DNA of 29,288 nucleotides from JACZQZ01 sp046756945. GTDB taxonomy: Bacteria > Pseudomonadota > Alphaproteobacteria > Rhodospirillales > 2-02-FULL-58-16. The notes beneath the pieces were generated by a model, which was not told the DNA's origin, made no database searches, and was given only the letters and a program-made list of their open reading frames with translations. This document shows positions 1-7,959 of the stretch, piece after piece. The translations under genes were made by a program, and so were the position numbers. The stretch covers positions 1 through 29,288 of the forward strand of contig JBHHXI010000018.1 in assembly GCA_046756945.1 (NCBI GenBank), read 5' to 3'. Positions within the stretch are counted from its first letter, which is position 1. Each line of letters opens with the position of its first letter.

Positions 1-36
1 TTAATTGTCCCCCAAAATCGTCATCTCTAATTGAAC

Positions 37-90
37 CAATTAAGTAAGGTGTCCCCTTAATTGCAATTAAGTAAGGTGTCCCCTTAATTG
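37..90. repeat. Two perfect tandem copies of a 27-bp hairpin-forming repeat
   Basis: Copies lie at 37-63 and 64-90 and are identical. Each begins CAATTAAG and ends CTTAATTG, which are exact reverse complements, so each can form an 8-bp stem. An alternative stem TAAGG/CCTTA lies inside. Bases 1-7 (TTAATTG) match the tail of a third copy, but the window edge hides the rest. The sequence is AT-rich compared with the gene beside it. From memory, repeats built around GGTGTCCCC with AATTAA ends occur near REP-associated (IS200-like) tyrosine transposases. No transposase is visible here, so that link is an inference. Confidence 0.8.
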
Positions 91-1185
91 TGCGGCGCGG
101 CGCTTCAGGCTGGCGGCGACCCGGCCCGCGGTCTGTCCGTCCCACAGCTCCGGGCAGCGGGATTTCGGCCGGTCGCCGGCCATGACTTGGGCGGTGGTGT
201 CCAGCAGGTCCTCCGGGCGGACCAGCCGGTTGGTCCCCTCGGTGATGGTGATCGGGCGCTCGGTGGTGTCGCGCAGCGTCAGGCACGGGATGCCCAGATA
301 GGTCGTTTCCTCCTGGATGCCGCCGGAATCGGTGATCACCAGCCGGGCTTCGCGCACCAGGCTCATGAAGTCGATGTAGCCCATCGGCGGCGTCAGCGAC
401 GGGCCGTCGCCCGCCGAAAGGCGCTCCATCAGGCCGTGCCTGTCGAGGCTTTGCCGGGTGCGCGGGTGGACCGAAAAGACCAGGGGCAGGCGTTCCGCCG
501 CCCCCCTGAGCTGATCGACCAGGGTGCCGAGCGCCCGTTCGTCATCGACGTTGGACGGCCGGTGCAGGGTGACGACCCCGTAGGTGCCGGGCGACAGGCC
601 GAACCGCTGCCGCGTCTCCCGGCGCTCGATCTCGGGGCGCAACAGCTCGTAGGAATCGATCATGATGTTGCCGACGCGCTCGATCCGGTCCTCGTCCACG
701 CCCTCGGCCAGAAGGTTGTCATCGGCGTCCGCCGACGGAGTCCACAGAAGGTCCGCCACCGCGTCGGTGACGATGCGGTTGATCTCTTCGGGCATGGTGC
801 GGTCGCGGCTGCGCAGGCCGGCTTCCAGATGGGCGACGGGAATGCACAGCTTGGCGGCGACCAGGGCGGCGGCCATGGTCGAGTTGACGTCGCCGACGAC
901 GACCACCCAGTCGGGCCGGTCCTCGAGGCAAATACGCTCATAGGCGGCGATGACGCCGGCCGTCTGCTCGCCGTGGCTGCCGCTGCCGACGCCAAGGTAG
1001 ACCTCGGGCTCGGGCAGCCCAAGATCCCGGAAGATGTCGCCGGACATGTTGGCGTCGTAATGCTGGCCGGTGTGGATGAGGACCGGCCGGCACCACGCCT
1101 CGCGCCCGAGCACGTGAAAGAGCGGCGCCACCTTCATGAAGTTGGGCCGCGCCGCGCCGACCAGGTGTACGACAATGCTCGACAT
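67..1185 (-). CDS. wecB: UDP-N-acetylglucosamine 2-epimerase, non-hydrolysing
   Basis: This cytoplasmic enzyme interconverts UDP-GlcNAc and UDP-ManNAc, supplying ManNAc-type sugars for surface polysaccharides. At 372 residues it is close to the usual length of about 375. The N-terminus has the family motif ARPNFMK (12-18). Catalytic acidic residues are visible as D99 (GDVNST), E121 (HLEAGLRS) and E133/E134 (PEEINR), with H208 in TLHRPSNVD and a TDSGGIQEE nucleotide-binding motif near residue 290. The ATG at 1185 places the motif normally, although the ribosome binding site is weak. The gene lies 66 bp downstream of the dppC-like gene on the same strand and could be read from that operon. The last residues (QLRGHLT) and the stop codon are encoded by the tandem repeat at 64-90, so the native C-terminus was probably replaced. 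The core looks intact. Confidence 0.93.
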   Translation of the reverse strand: MSSIVVHLVGAARPNFMKVAPLFHVLGREAWCRPVLIHTGQHYDANMSGDIFRDLGLPEPEVYLGVGSGSHGEQTAGVIAAYERICLEDRPDWVVVVGDVNSTMAAALVAAKLCIPVAHLEAGLRSRDRTMPEEINRIVTDAVADLLWTPSADADDNLLAEGVDEDRIERVGNIMIDSYELLRPEIERRETRQRFGLSPGTYGVVTLHRPSNVDDERALGTLVDQLRGAAERLPLVFSVHPRTRQSLDRHGLMERLSAGDGPSLTPPMGYIDFMSLVREARLVITDSGGIQEETTYLGIPCLTLRDTTERPITITEGTNRLVRPEDLLDTTAQVMAGDRPKSRCPELWDGQTAGRVAASLKRRAAQLRGHLT

Positions 1186-1251
1186 TACCGCCGATCTAGC
1201 CGATTTCGCCGGCGGGCGCCATCCTCGTGGCGGGGCTTTTCGGAAAAAACC

Positions 1252-2154
1252 TTATTGCGAGCGCAGCTTGGGGTCGAGGGCGTCGCGCAGGGCGTCGCCG
1301 AACAGGTTGAATCCGAACACCGCGAGGCTGATGGCGACGCCCGGCCAGATCGCCACCCACGGCGCGCTTTCCGCGTATTCCTCGGCGCCGCCCTGGAGCA
1401 TCAGGCCCCACGCCGGCGTCGGCTCCTGGACGCCCAGGCCGAGGTACGACAACGATGCCTCGAGCAGGATCGCCTGCCCGACGAAAGCGCTGAGCATGAT
1501 CAGGAAGGGCGCCATCACATTGGGCACCATGTGGCGGAGAATGATCCGGGCGTCGCTGAAACCGCAGGCCCGGGCGGCGTCCACATAAGGGATCTCGCGA
1601 ATGGCGAGGGCGCTGGAACGGACCACGCGGGCGCAGCGCGGGATGAACGGAATGGTGATGGCGATGATCACGTTCTGGGTGCCGGTGCCGAAGATGGAAA
1701 CCACGGCCATGGCCATGATGATCAGGGGGAAGGCCATGAAGACGTCCATGACGCGCTGGAAGATGAGGTCGAAGCGGCCGCCGAAATAGGCGCTGGCGAC
1801 GCCCAGGATGAGTCCGGTGATGGCGCCGATGAACGCGCATGAGAAGCCGACGAAAAGGGCGGTACGGGCGCCGAACACGATCCGGGTCAGGATGTCGCGT
1901 CCGAACTGGTCCGTCCCCAGCCAGAATTGCCACCCGGGCGGCGTCAACATGAATTCGAAGGCGTTCTCTTCCGGATCGTAGGGCGACAGCACATCGGCGA
2001 AGACCGCCAGCACGACCATGACCACCACGATAACCGCTCCGGCCGTGCCCAACGGATATCTGCGGATCAGCTCTATGGCGATCGCGTGCCAGGGTTTTTT
2101 CGGGGTAAGTTCCTCCAATCCGGCTTCGACCTGGACTTCAGACACAACTGCCAT
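1252..2154 (-). CDS. Peptide-type ABC transporter permease (DppC/OppC family)
   Basis: Inner-membrane permease, the second subunit of a Dpp/Opp-type importer. It shows the DppC layout: one N-terminal hydrophobic segment, a periplasmic stretch with the family signature LGTDQFGRDILTRI, then five hydrophobic segments. The EAA loop reads DAARACGFSDARIILRH-x-VPN and contacts the ATPases. The open frame extends to 2205, but the ATG at 2154 is preceded by AAGGAG at a 6-nt spacing and avoids overlapping dppB, so I chose it (300 residues). It lies 16 nt after the dppB stop, consistent with one mRNA. The substrate cannot be read from the permease; peptides are the family default, and nickel, opine or glycoside transport are alternatives. 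Confidence 0.92.
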   Translation of the reverse strand: MAVVSEVQVEAGLEELTPKKPWHAIAIELIRRYPLGTAGAVIVVVMVVLAVFADVLSPYDPEENAFEFMLTPPGWQFWLGTDQFGRDILTRIVFGARTALFVGFSCAFIGAITGLILGVASAYFGGRFDLIFQRVMDVFMAFPLIIMAMAVVSIFGTGTQNVIIAITIPFIPRCARVVRSSALAIREIPYVDAARACGFSDARIILRHMVPNVMAPFLIMLSAFVGQAILLEASLSYLGLGVQEPTPAWGLMLQGGAEEYAESAPWVAIWPGVAISLAVFGFNLFGDALRDALDPKLRSQ

Positions 2155-2170
2155 CGGGCGCTCCTTGGTA

Positions 2171-3142
2171 TCAGCCGTAGCGGATGCGCGGGTCGAGCCA
2201 GGCATAGAACAGATCGACCACGAAATTGGTGAACACGAACACCGCGACCACGATCATGACCAGCGCCTGGGTCATGGAGTAGTCGTTGTTAAGCACCGAT
2301 TCTACGAACAGCTTGCCCAGGCCGTTCAGGTTGAACACCTGTTCGGTGACGACAAGCCCGCCCATGAGAAACGCGAACTCGATGCCGATGACGGTGACCA
2401 CCGGCAGGAGCGAGTTTTTGAGCGCGTGGCGGTTGATGATGACCTTCTCCAGCAAACCCTTGGCCCGCGCCGTGCGGATGTAATCCTCGCGCAGCACTTC
2501 CAGGAGCGCCGAACGGGTCATGCGGGTGGCGACCGCCGAATACCGGTACCCGGTGGCCACCGCCGGCCATATCAGCTGGGCCATGTTGCCCGGCAGGTCC
2601 TCTAAAGGCGACACGTATTCGATGGGCGGCATCCAGGGCGTGCCTAAAAACTTCTGGGTTACGATCAGCAGCCCCAAAATGATGATGATGCCGAGCCAGA
2701 AGGACGGTATGGCGATTCCGGCGATGCTGAATGTGCGGACCACGTAATCGATCCAGGTATCCTGCTTGATGGCCGAGATCGTGCCCAGGGGGATCGATAT
2801 GACGATGGCGACGAAGGTGGCCATGAACGCGACTTGCAGCGACAGCTGGAAACGGAGTCCGATCTCGAAAGTGATGGGCTTGCCCGTCCACATGGAGTCG
2901 CCGAGATCGAGAATGAAGAACCCCATGACGAAATCGGCGAACTGAACGAGAATGGGGTCGTTGAGCCCCAGGTTGTTCCGGCACAGTTCGATATCCGCCG
3001 GGTCGGCGTATAAGCCGGTACCGGCGAGACGCAGTTCGCAAACGTCGCCGGGAATCAGGCGCAAAAGGAAAAAAACGAGCACGGCCGCCCCGATCAGGGT
3101 CGGGATCATCAGCAGCACGCGCTTGAGAATGTATTTATACAT
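2171..3142 (-). CDS. Peptide-type ABC transporter permease (DppB/OppB family)
   Basis: Inner-membrane permease partner of the DppC-like protein. The N-terminus MYKYILKRVLLMIPTLIGA is the usual start of DppB, with a hydrophobic segment followed by LIPGD. A periplasmic region with LGLNDP and LGDSMWTGKPI precedes five further hydrophobic segments. The coupling EAA loop is visible as YIRTARAKGLLEKVIINRHALKNSLLPV. At 323 residues it is normal in length. The ATG at 3142 has AGAGG just upstream. The gene follows the binding-protein gene after 80 bp that contain a strong hairpin, which probably sets its expression below that of the binding protein. Confidence 0.93.
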   Translation of the reverse strand: MYKYILKRVLLMIPTLIGAAVLVFFLLRLIPGDVCELRLAGTGLYADPADIELCRNNLGLNDPILVQFADFVMGFFILDLGDSMWTGKPITFEIGLRFQLSLQVAFMATFVAIVISIPLGTISAIKQDTWIDYVVRTFSIAGIAIPSFWLGIIIILGLLIVTQKFLGTPWMPPIEYVSPLEDLPGNMAQLIWPAVATGYRYSAVATRMTRSALLEVLREDYIRTARAKGLLEKVIINRHALKNSLLPVVTVIGIEFAFLMGGLVVTEQVFNLNGLGKLFVESVLNNDYSMTQALVMIVVAVFVFTNFVVDLFYAWLDPRIRYG

Positions 3143-3165
3143 CGCCTCTTCGCCGCGCCGGCGAC

Positions 3166-3196
3166 CCCGCCCGCCGTCGGAAAGGCGGCGGGCGGG
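3166..3196 (-). promoter_or_regulatory. Strong GC hairpin between binding-protein and permease genes
   Basis: An 11-bp perfect stem (3166-3176 with 3186-3196, CCCGCCCGCCG against its complement) encloses a 9-nt loop. It lies 26 nt downstream of the binding-protein stop codon. No T-run follows on the minus strand, so it is not a classical intrinsic terminator. Hairpins at this place in importer operons commonly shield the binding-protein mRNA from 3' decay or partly block read-through, giving more binding protein than permease. That role is inferred. Confidence 0.65.
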
Positions 3197-3222
3197 GGAC
3201 CGGTTCTATTTTTTGGCCGCCG

Positions 3223-4839
3223 CTACTTGTCCATCCAGACTTGGTCGAGAGACTGGTTCAGGTAGTGGCTCGGCGCGATTTTCCAACCCTTCACGTAAGA
3301 CCGGTGGGGGTTGATCTTGTACCACCAGAGCGTAATACCCAGGTGGGCCTGGTCGTTGACGGCCCTATTCTCGTACTCGCGCATAATCTTGCGCTGCTCC
3401 GATTCCGATTCGGCACGCAGCAGCCTGTCGTAGATTTTCTCGAGAACCGGGTCATCGTAACTGCCGTAATTGTTGCCGGCGCTGCCCAGGAATTTGGTGA
3501 CGTCGGCAATCGGGTTGATCACGGACTGGCAGTTGAAGTCGATCGACACATCGAAGTCCTTGCTCTTGCGAAGCGTCGCATAGAAGGGCCCCGACGGTTG
3601 TACCCGCTGCTTGGCAACGAGGCCGATCTTCTTCCACTGGCCGACGAGCCAGGTCCCCACCACCTTGTAGGGCTGGTCGACGCCGCGGTTGGAGAAGTCG
3701 AAGGTAAATCCCTCCTTGACGCCCGCTTCCTTCAGCAGCCGCCTGGCCTCGGCCCTGGACTTCTTGATGTCCTTGCCGAAGCCCGTGAGCTTGACCAGCT
3801 CGGCCTCGGTCGCCGCCAGCGGGTGTCCGGGGAACACCACCCCGCCCACCGTCTTCACGATGGCGATTCGCGAAAGATACTTGGAGCCCGCCCAGCGGTC
3901 GACGGCCAGGTTGAGCGCCCTGCGCACGCGGACGTCATCAAACGGTTTGCGCTTGTGGTTGGGCGTGAACAGGAGCACGCAGTTCCAGTCGCTCTCCTGC
4001 ACCGTGATCTTGTTGCCCAGCGCCTTGACCAGGTCGTCGCGGGCCTTCGGCGGGAAGCCGCGGAACTCGATGGACGCCCGGTCGCCGCGGATGGCCTGAA
4101 GGCGGATGGCCATCTTCGGCGCCGCGATCGCCTTGAAGCCGTCCAGGTAGGGCTTGCCGATGTGGTGATAGCGCGGGTACGCCTTGCCCTCGACGAACGA
4201 TCCCGGCTGGTGCTGCACGAAGCTGAAGGCGCCGGTGCCGTTGATGTGCTTCTTGTGCCAGTTGTAGCCGTGGGTATCCAGGTCCTTCTTCGACACAACG
4301 ATGTTGAACGGCGTGGCGACCGCCGGAATGAAGGCCCCCGACGGGAACTTCAGCTTGAAGACGACGGTAAAGTCGTCCGGCGCGCTCACCGATTTCACCA
4401 TTTTGAAGAACGCCTTGCGGGCGCTCGGGACTCCCTTCGGCGGGAAAATGATCTTCTTGTAGGTGGCGACGATGTCGTGCGCCGTCAGCGGCGTGCCGTC
4501 GTGGAACTGCACGCCCCTGCGGATCTTGAAGGTGTACGTCTTGCCTCCGTCCGTGCCCGTCGGCACCTTGCCTTTGCACAGGTCGCAGACGAAGTCGGTC
4601 GGCGACGACGGGTTGTTGGGATTGATCCGGATCAGCAGGCTGTAAAACGGGCGGATCGGGTGGATCACGCCAAAAGTGGTCTCCCGGTGAAGATCGTACG
4701 ACGGGATCTTCGAGCCGACCACGAAGCTCAAGATACCGCCCCTCTTGATCTTCTCGGCCTTTACCGTGCCGAGCCCACCGACGGCGAGGACGGCCCCCAC
4801 CACCGCGGAAATGGCGATTTTCGAATACAGACGTGTCAT
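3223..4839 (-). CDS. Extracytoplasmic peptide-type substrate-binding protein (SBP_bac_5 family)
   Basis: Periplasmic receptor that delivers ligand to the adjacent permeases. The open frame reaches 4902, but the ATG at 4839 is preceded by AAGGAG at an 8-nt spacing. It also starts a clean Sec signal peptide: MTRLYSK, a hydrophobic core, and probable cleavage after VKA near residue 28. The mature protein carries the family signature GGKTYTFKIRRGVQFHDGTP, TAHDIVATY, GTGAF, and DDVRVRRALNLAVDR. At 538 residues it is a typical large cluster-C binding protein. A CDLC motif early in the mature chain might form a disulfide. It is encoded between the ATPase and permease genes, which is unusual, because the binding-protein gene normally comes first. 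Ligand unknown. Confidence 0.92.
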   Translation of the reverse strand: MTRLYSKIAISAVVGAVLAVGGLGTVKAEKIKRGGILSFVVGSKIPSYDLHRETTFGVIHPIRPFYSLLIRINPNNPSSPTDFVCDLCKGKVPTGTDGGKTYTFKIRRGVQFHDGTPLTAHDIVATYKKIIFPPKGVPSARKAFFKMVKSVSAPDDFTVVFKLKFPSGAFIPAVATPFNIVVSKKDLDTHGYNWHKKHINGTGAFSFVQHQPGSFVEGKAYPRYHHIGKPYLDGFKAIAAPKMAIRLQAIRGDRASIEFRGFPPKARDDLVKALGNKITVQESDWNCVLLFTPNHKRKPFDDVRVRRALNLAVDRWAGSKYLSRIAIVKTVGGVVFPGHPLAATEAELVKLTGFGKDIKKSRAEARRLLKEAGVKEGFTFDFSNRGVDQPYKVVGTWLVGQWKKIGLVAKQRVQPSGPFYATLRKSKDFDVSIDFNCQSVINPIADVTKFLGSAGNNYGSYDDPVLEKIYDRLLRAESESEQRKIMREYENRAVNDQAHLGITLWWYKINPHRSYVKGWKIAPSHYLNQSLDQVWMDK

Positions 4840-4924
4840 AACTTTTGCTCCTTCCCTGGTAACAGGAACATAGCCGTTCCCTTGAGTTCCCTTGATATGC
4901 ATCGCCCTTTCTTAACGGGGGCGT

Positions 4925-5956
4925 TCAAACCTCGGTGCAGGCCACCCAGTGGCCCGGCTTCACTTCCCGGAATTCGGGGACGTTCTGACTGCATCCTTCA
5001 ACCGCCCGTGGGCACCTGGGGTGGAACACGCACCCGCCGGGCGGATTGATCGGACTTGGAACCTCCCCCTTGACGATCCGATGCTCGCGTTCGGCCTCCA
5101 CCGTCGGGTCCGGGATGGGGACCGCCGAGAGCAATAACTGAGTGTAAGGGTGCAGGGGGTTGTCGTAAAGCTCGTCGCAGTCAGCCAGTTCCACCATTTT
5201 GCCCAGGTACATCACCGCCACCCGGTGGCAAATATGCCGCACGACGCTGAGATCGTGGGCGATAAACAGGTAGGTGAGGTGGAATTCCTCGCGCAGATCC
5301 TCCAGCAGGTTGATGACCTGGGCCTGAATGGAGACGTCGAGCGCCGAGACCGGCTCGTCGCAGATGATGAACTCCGCCTTCATGGCCAGGGCCCGCGCGA
5401 TGCCCACCCGCTGGCGCTGTCCACCGCTCATCTCGTGGGGATAGCGGTCGGCGAACCTGGGATCGAGGCCGCAGAGACTGAGAAGTTCCCGCACCCGATT
5501 GTCCCGCGCCTTCGGATCGGCCTCGATCTTGTGGACGTGCATGGGCTCGCCGATGATTTGGCCGATCATCATCCGCGGGTTGAGCGAACTGTATGGGTCC
5601 TGGAATATGACCTGGATCTTCTGGCGCAGGGTGACCAATTCGCTCTTGCTCTTGTCGGCGATGTTGATCCCGTCGAAATAAATCTCCCCCGCGGTGGGGC
5701 GTTCGAGGCGAAGGATGCAGCGGCCGGTCGTCGTTTTGCCGCACCCCGATTCGCCCACCAGGCCAAGGGTTTCGCCTCTGCGTATGTCGAAGCTCACCCC
5801 GTCCACGGCCTTCACGTGGGCGACCGCCCGCTGGATCAGGATCCCCGCGGTGATGGGGAAATGCATCTTGAGGTTCCTGACCTGGACCAGGACCTCTCCC
5901 TGGGCCCGGTCGGGCCCCGCTTCCGGAGCCTCGGTCGCCATTGTCGGAACGCTCAT
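4925..5956 (-). CDS. Peptide-type ABC transporter ATPase (DppF/OppF family)
   Basis: One of two ATPases powering the importer from the cytoplasmic face. Walker A (GESGCGKTT), the ABC signature (MSGGQRQRVGIARAL), Walker B (FIICDEPVSALD) and the switch His (FIAHDLSVV) are all present. The C-terminal oligopeptide domain holds four Cys (C-x5-C, then C and C) in the last 35 residues. Such cysteines bind an iron-sulfur cluster in some OppD/DppD proteins; that function here is inferred. The start at 5956 (MSVPTM) gives 343 residues and a 4-bp ATGA overlap with the upstream ATPase gene, with AAGGAAG before it. The longer frame to 6001 would overlap the neighbour more and lacks a better ribosome binding site. 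The overlap suggests translational coupling. Confidence 0.93.
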   Translation of the reverse strand: MSVPTMATEAPEAGPDRAQGEVLVQVRNLKMHFPITAGILIQRAVAHVKAVDGVSFDIRRGETLGLVGESGCGKTTTGRCILRLERPTAGEIYFDGINIADKSKSELVTLRQKIQVIFQDPYSSLNPRMMIGQIIGEPMHVHKIEADPKARDNRVRELLSLCGLDPRFADRYPHEMSGGQRQRVGIARALAMKAEFIICDEPVSALDVSIQAQVINLLEDLREEFHLTYLFIAHDLSVVRHICHRVAVMYLGKMVELADCDELYDNPLHPYTQLLLSAVPIPDPTVEAEREHRIVKGEVPSPINPPGGCVFHPRCPRAVEGCSQNVPEFREVKPGHWVACTEV

Positions 5957-6951
5957 GAAGCTTCCTTCAGGGGGCCGCCGAGGCGGTCCTTCTCCCAGCA
6001 CGCCGAGAGATGCCCCTCGCTGACCGGCTCAAGCAGGGGATTCTCTTCCGCGCAGCGGTCCACGGCATAGCGGCAGCGGGGCCGAAACGGGCATCCCTCG
6101 TCGAGGGTCGTCAGGTCGGGCGGCTGGCCCTCGACCGGGTCCAGCTTTTCCTTGCGCGGCTGGTCCATGCGCGGAACCGAGCGCAGAAGGGCGAGGGTAT
6201 AGGGATGGGCCGGGCTGTGGTAGATGTCGAGGGCGCTGCCGCGCTCGATGATCTTGCCGGCGTACATGACGTTCACCCGGTCGGCATAGCGGGCCACCAC
6301 GCCCAGGTTATGGGTGATGATGATCAGGGCGACGCCCAGGCGCCGGGTCAGTTCCTTCATCAGTTCCAGGATCTGGGCCTGGATGGTCACGTCCAGCGCC
6401 GTGGTCGGCTCGTCGGCGATGATCAGTTTGGGCTCGCAGCACAGCGCCATGGCGATCATCACCCGCTGGCGCATGCCGCCGCTCAAATGGTGGGGGTACT
6501 GGCCGAGCCGCCGCTGGGGGTCCGAAATCCCGACCAGGCCCAGCAGCTCGAGCGCCCGCGCCCGCGCGTCGTCGTCGTCCATGTCCAGGTGGTGGGTCAA
6601 CGTCTCGGTAAGCTGCCGCCCGATGGTCAGCACCGGGTTAAGCGAGGTCATGGGTTCCTGGAACACCATCGCGATCTCGCGGCCGCGCACGTGGCGGATC
6701 TCTTCGTCGCTCAACTGGATAAGATTTCTATCCATGAAACGGATGCTGCCCTCCACGATGCGCCCCGGAGGGTTCGGAATGAGCCGCAGGATGGAAAGGG
6801 CGCTGACCGACTTGCCGCACCCGGATTCGCCGACGATCGCAACCGTCTCGCCCTCCTCCACGGTGTAGGAAATCCCGTCCACCGCCCTTACCGTGCCGGC
6901 GGACGTGAAGAATTGAGTGTACAGGTTGTCGATTTCGAGCAGCGGCGGCAC
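5953..6951 (-). CDS. Peptide-type ABC transporter ATPase (DppD/OppD family)
   Basis: The other ATPase of the first importer and the first gene of its operon. Walker A is GESGCGKS (about 40-47), the signature is HLSGGMRQRVMIAMAL, Walker B is LIIADEPTTALD, and the switch His is in IITHNLGV. The C-terminal domain has the DppD-type ending with four Cys (GCPFRPRC, later C and C). Length is 332 residues. It starts with GTG at 6951, preceded by GGAGG at a short 4-nt spacing. It overlaps dppF by 4 bp. A promoter-like sequence (TTGACA, 17-bp spacer, TACGTT) lies at 7022-6994 on the same strand, making a leader of roughly 36 nt. Confidence 0.92.
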   Translation of the reverse strand: MPPLLEIDNLYTQFFTSAGTVRAVDGISYTVEEGETVAIVGESGCGKSVSALSILRLIPNPPGRIVEGSIRFMDRNLIQLSDEEIRHVRGREIAMVFQEPMTSLNPVLTIGRQLTETLTHHLDMDDDDARARALELLGLVGISDPQRRLGQYPHHLSGGMRQRVMIAMALCCEPKLIIADEPTTALDVTIQAQILELMKELTRRLGVALIIITHNLGVVARYADRVNVMYAGKIIERGSALDIYHSPAHPYTLALLRSVPRMDQPRKEKLDPVEGQPPDLTTLDEGCPFRPRCRYAVDRCAEENPLLEPVSEGHLSACWEKDRLGGPLKEAS

Positions 6952-6993
6952 GAATCCTCCCGATTTTTCTTGTGGCCCGCGTTTGGCCGGAAA

Positions 6994-7022
6994 AACGTAG
7001 AGTTACACGGCCTTGATGTCAA
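6994..7022 (-). promoter_or_regulatory. Candidate sigma-70 promoter of the first ABC operon
   Basis: On the minus strand a perfect TTGACA (7022-7017) is followed by a 17-bp spacer and TACGTT (6999-6994), which matches the -10 consensus at three positions. Transcription would start near 6987, about 36 nt before the GTG of the first ATPase gene. The region is AT-rich compared with its surroundings. The -35 is strong and the -10 weak. Confidence 0.5.
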
Positions 7023-7050
7023 ATATCCCCTCGAATATTTGCCCAAATAT
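7020..7050. promoter_or_regulatory. Triple CAAATAT motif, candidate operator of the first ABC operon
   Basis: CAAATAT occurs at 7020-7026, inverted at 7035-7041 (perfect 7-bp inverted repeat, 8-bp spacer), and again directly at 7044-7050. The first copy overlaps the -35 hexamer by three bases (7020-7022). Placement at a promoter and symmetry suggest binding of a dimeric regulator. The regulator is not identifiable. Confidence 0.4.
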
Positions 7051-7201
7051 CCGTCCCCGCCCGGAATCACGGGCGGCGGAGCCTATTCCGCCCTGGCGTT
7101 TCCAGGTCCGAGGCCGGTGGAGCGCAGGGCCCCCGGCGGCCGGCCGGCCCCGGGAAAGGCCACAGACCGGTTGCGGGCGCCCCGTGATCGCGGCACAATC
7201 G

Positions 7202-7233
7202 GCCCGGTTTCCGCCCGGTTTCCGCCCGGTTCC
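7202..7233. repeat. Short tandem repeat, 11-bp unit
   Basis: The unit GCCCGGTTTCC is present at 7202-7212 and 7213-7223, with a third copy at 7224-7233 that lacks one T. It lies in noncoding DNA about 330 bp upstream of the decarboxylase-like gene. It may be slippage-generated and has no evident function. Confidence 0.75.
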
Positions 7234-7563
7234 GGGCCGTTCGTCCTTAGCCGCACAGGGGAAGGTTCGACACGCACCAGGTCTATTTTCTCATTTGCCG
7301 CCGCCCCGGCCAGCGACGGCGGCATCCCGTTGACCTGCGCCGACGGCGTTTGCGAGGCCGGCATCAGCCTCATGGGGGACCCGGGCGTCGATTACCGGAA
7401 CGCCGGCGTGGGCAGCCGACGGACCCGCCGCAGAGGCTCCAACCGGTCTCCGGCGGCCGGTTTGGGCGAACCGCCGGGCGACAGGCCGGGCCGGGCGCGA
7501 ACCTTACCTTTGCCGGCGTCCGCACGGGCAATCGCTTTGTTCAATGACAGGAGGGGCATCACC

Positions 7564-7959
7564 ATGGCATCGGAACGCTACGAGACCGGCCTCAGGACTC
7601 GCAAGGAAGTCCTGGGAGCCGAACACGTGGAGCGGGCGCTGGCGGGCGCCGACGACTTCAACCGGGAATTCCAGGAGCTGGTCACCGAATATTGCTGGGG
7701 CGCCACCTGGGGCCGCGGCGTGCTGAGCCGGAAACAGCGCAGCCTCAACAATCTGTGCATGCTATCGGCGCTCAACCGGCCCCATGAATTCAAGCTGCAT
7801 TTCCGCGCCGCGCTGGGCAACGGTTGCAGCCTGGACGAACTCAAGGAGACGCTGTTGCAGATCGCCATCTATTGCGGCGTCCCCGCCGGCGTCGAGGCCT
7901 TCCGGCTGGCCCGCGAAATCCTCGACGAAGACGGCATAGACCCGGGCGGCGGCGCATGA
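7564..7959 (+). CDS. Carboxymuconolactone decarboxylase-like protein (PcaC/AhpD superfamily)
   Basis: A small helical cytoplasmic protein of 131 residues, the usual length for stand-alone PcaC-type proteins. The body reads REFQELVTEYCWGATWGR, then LSRKQRSLNNLCMLSAL, then HFRAALGNGCSLDELKETLLQIAIYCGVPAGVEAFR, the characteristic CMD core. The AhpD CxxC redox motif is absent, so the decarboxylase-like branch fits better than the peroxidase branch. True PcaC converts 4-carboxymuconolactone to beta-ketoadipate enol-lactone. No other pca genes are in view, so the real substrate is open. The ATG at 7564 has AGGAGG at a 9-nt spacing. The stop overlaps the start of the next gene (ATGA), implying translational coupling. 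The frame is open far upstream, but that part does not look like protein. Confidence 0.85.
   Translation: MASERYETGLRTRKEVLGAEHVERALAGADDFNREFQELVTEYCWGATWGRGVLSRKQRSLNNLCMLSALNRPHEFKLHFRAALGNGCSLDELKETLLQIAIYCGVPAGVEAFRLAREILDEDGIDPGGGA

Larger units (their letters stand above)
6952..7563. other. 612-bp divergent intergenic region
   Basis: This interval separates the minus-strand ABC operon from the plus-strand carboxymuconolactone-decarboxylase-like gene. It holds the promoter and CAAATAT repeats at 6994-7050 and an 11-bp tandem repeat at 7202-7233. Frames are open here, including one that runs on into the decarboxylase-like gene, but they read as Arg/Pro/Gly-rich low-complexity protein without ribosome binding sites. 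I see no credible gene. No terminator or RNA gene is evident. Confidence 0.6.

Noticed and set aside
88..1842. Long plus-strand open frame of 584 codons opposite wecB and dppC
   Set aside because: It is antisense to two well-supported genes, has no family motifs, and has the His/Gly/Arg/Asp-rich composition typical of mirror frames in high-GC DNA.
4622..4635. FNR-like sequence TTGAT-CCGG-ATCAG
   Set aside because: It matches nine of ten consensus positions but lies inside the binding-protein coding sequence, far from any start. It is explained by codons for Ile-Arg-Ile-Asn.
7083..7373. Possible small minus-strand gene in the 612-bp gap
   Set aside because: There is no ribosome binding site, the composition is like the noncoding flank, and it crosses the 11-bp tandem repeat.
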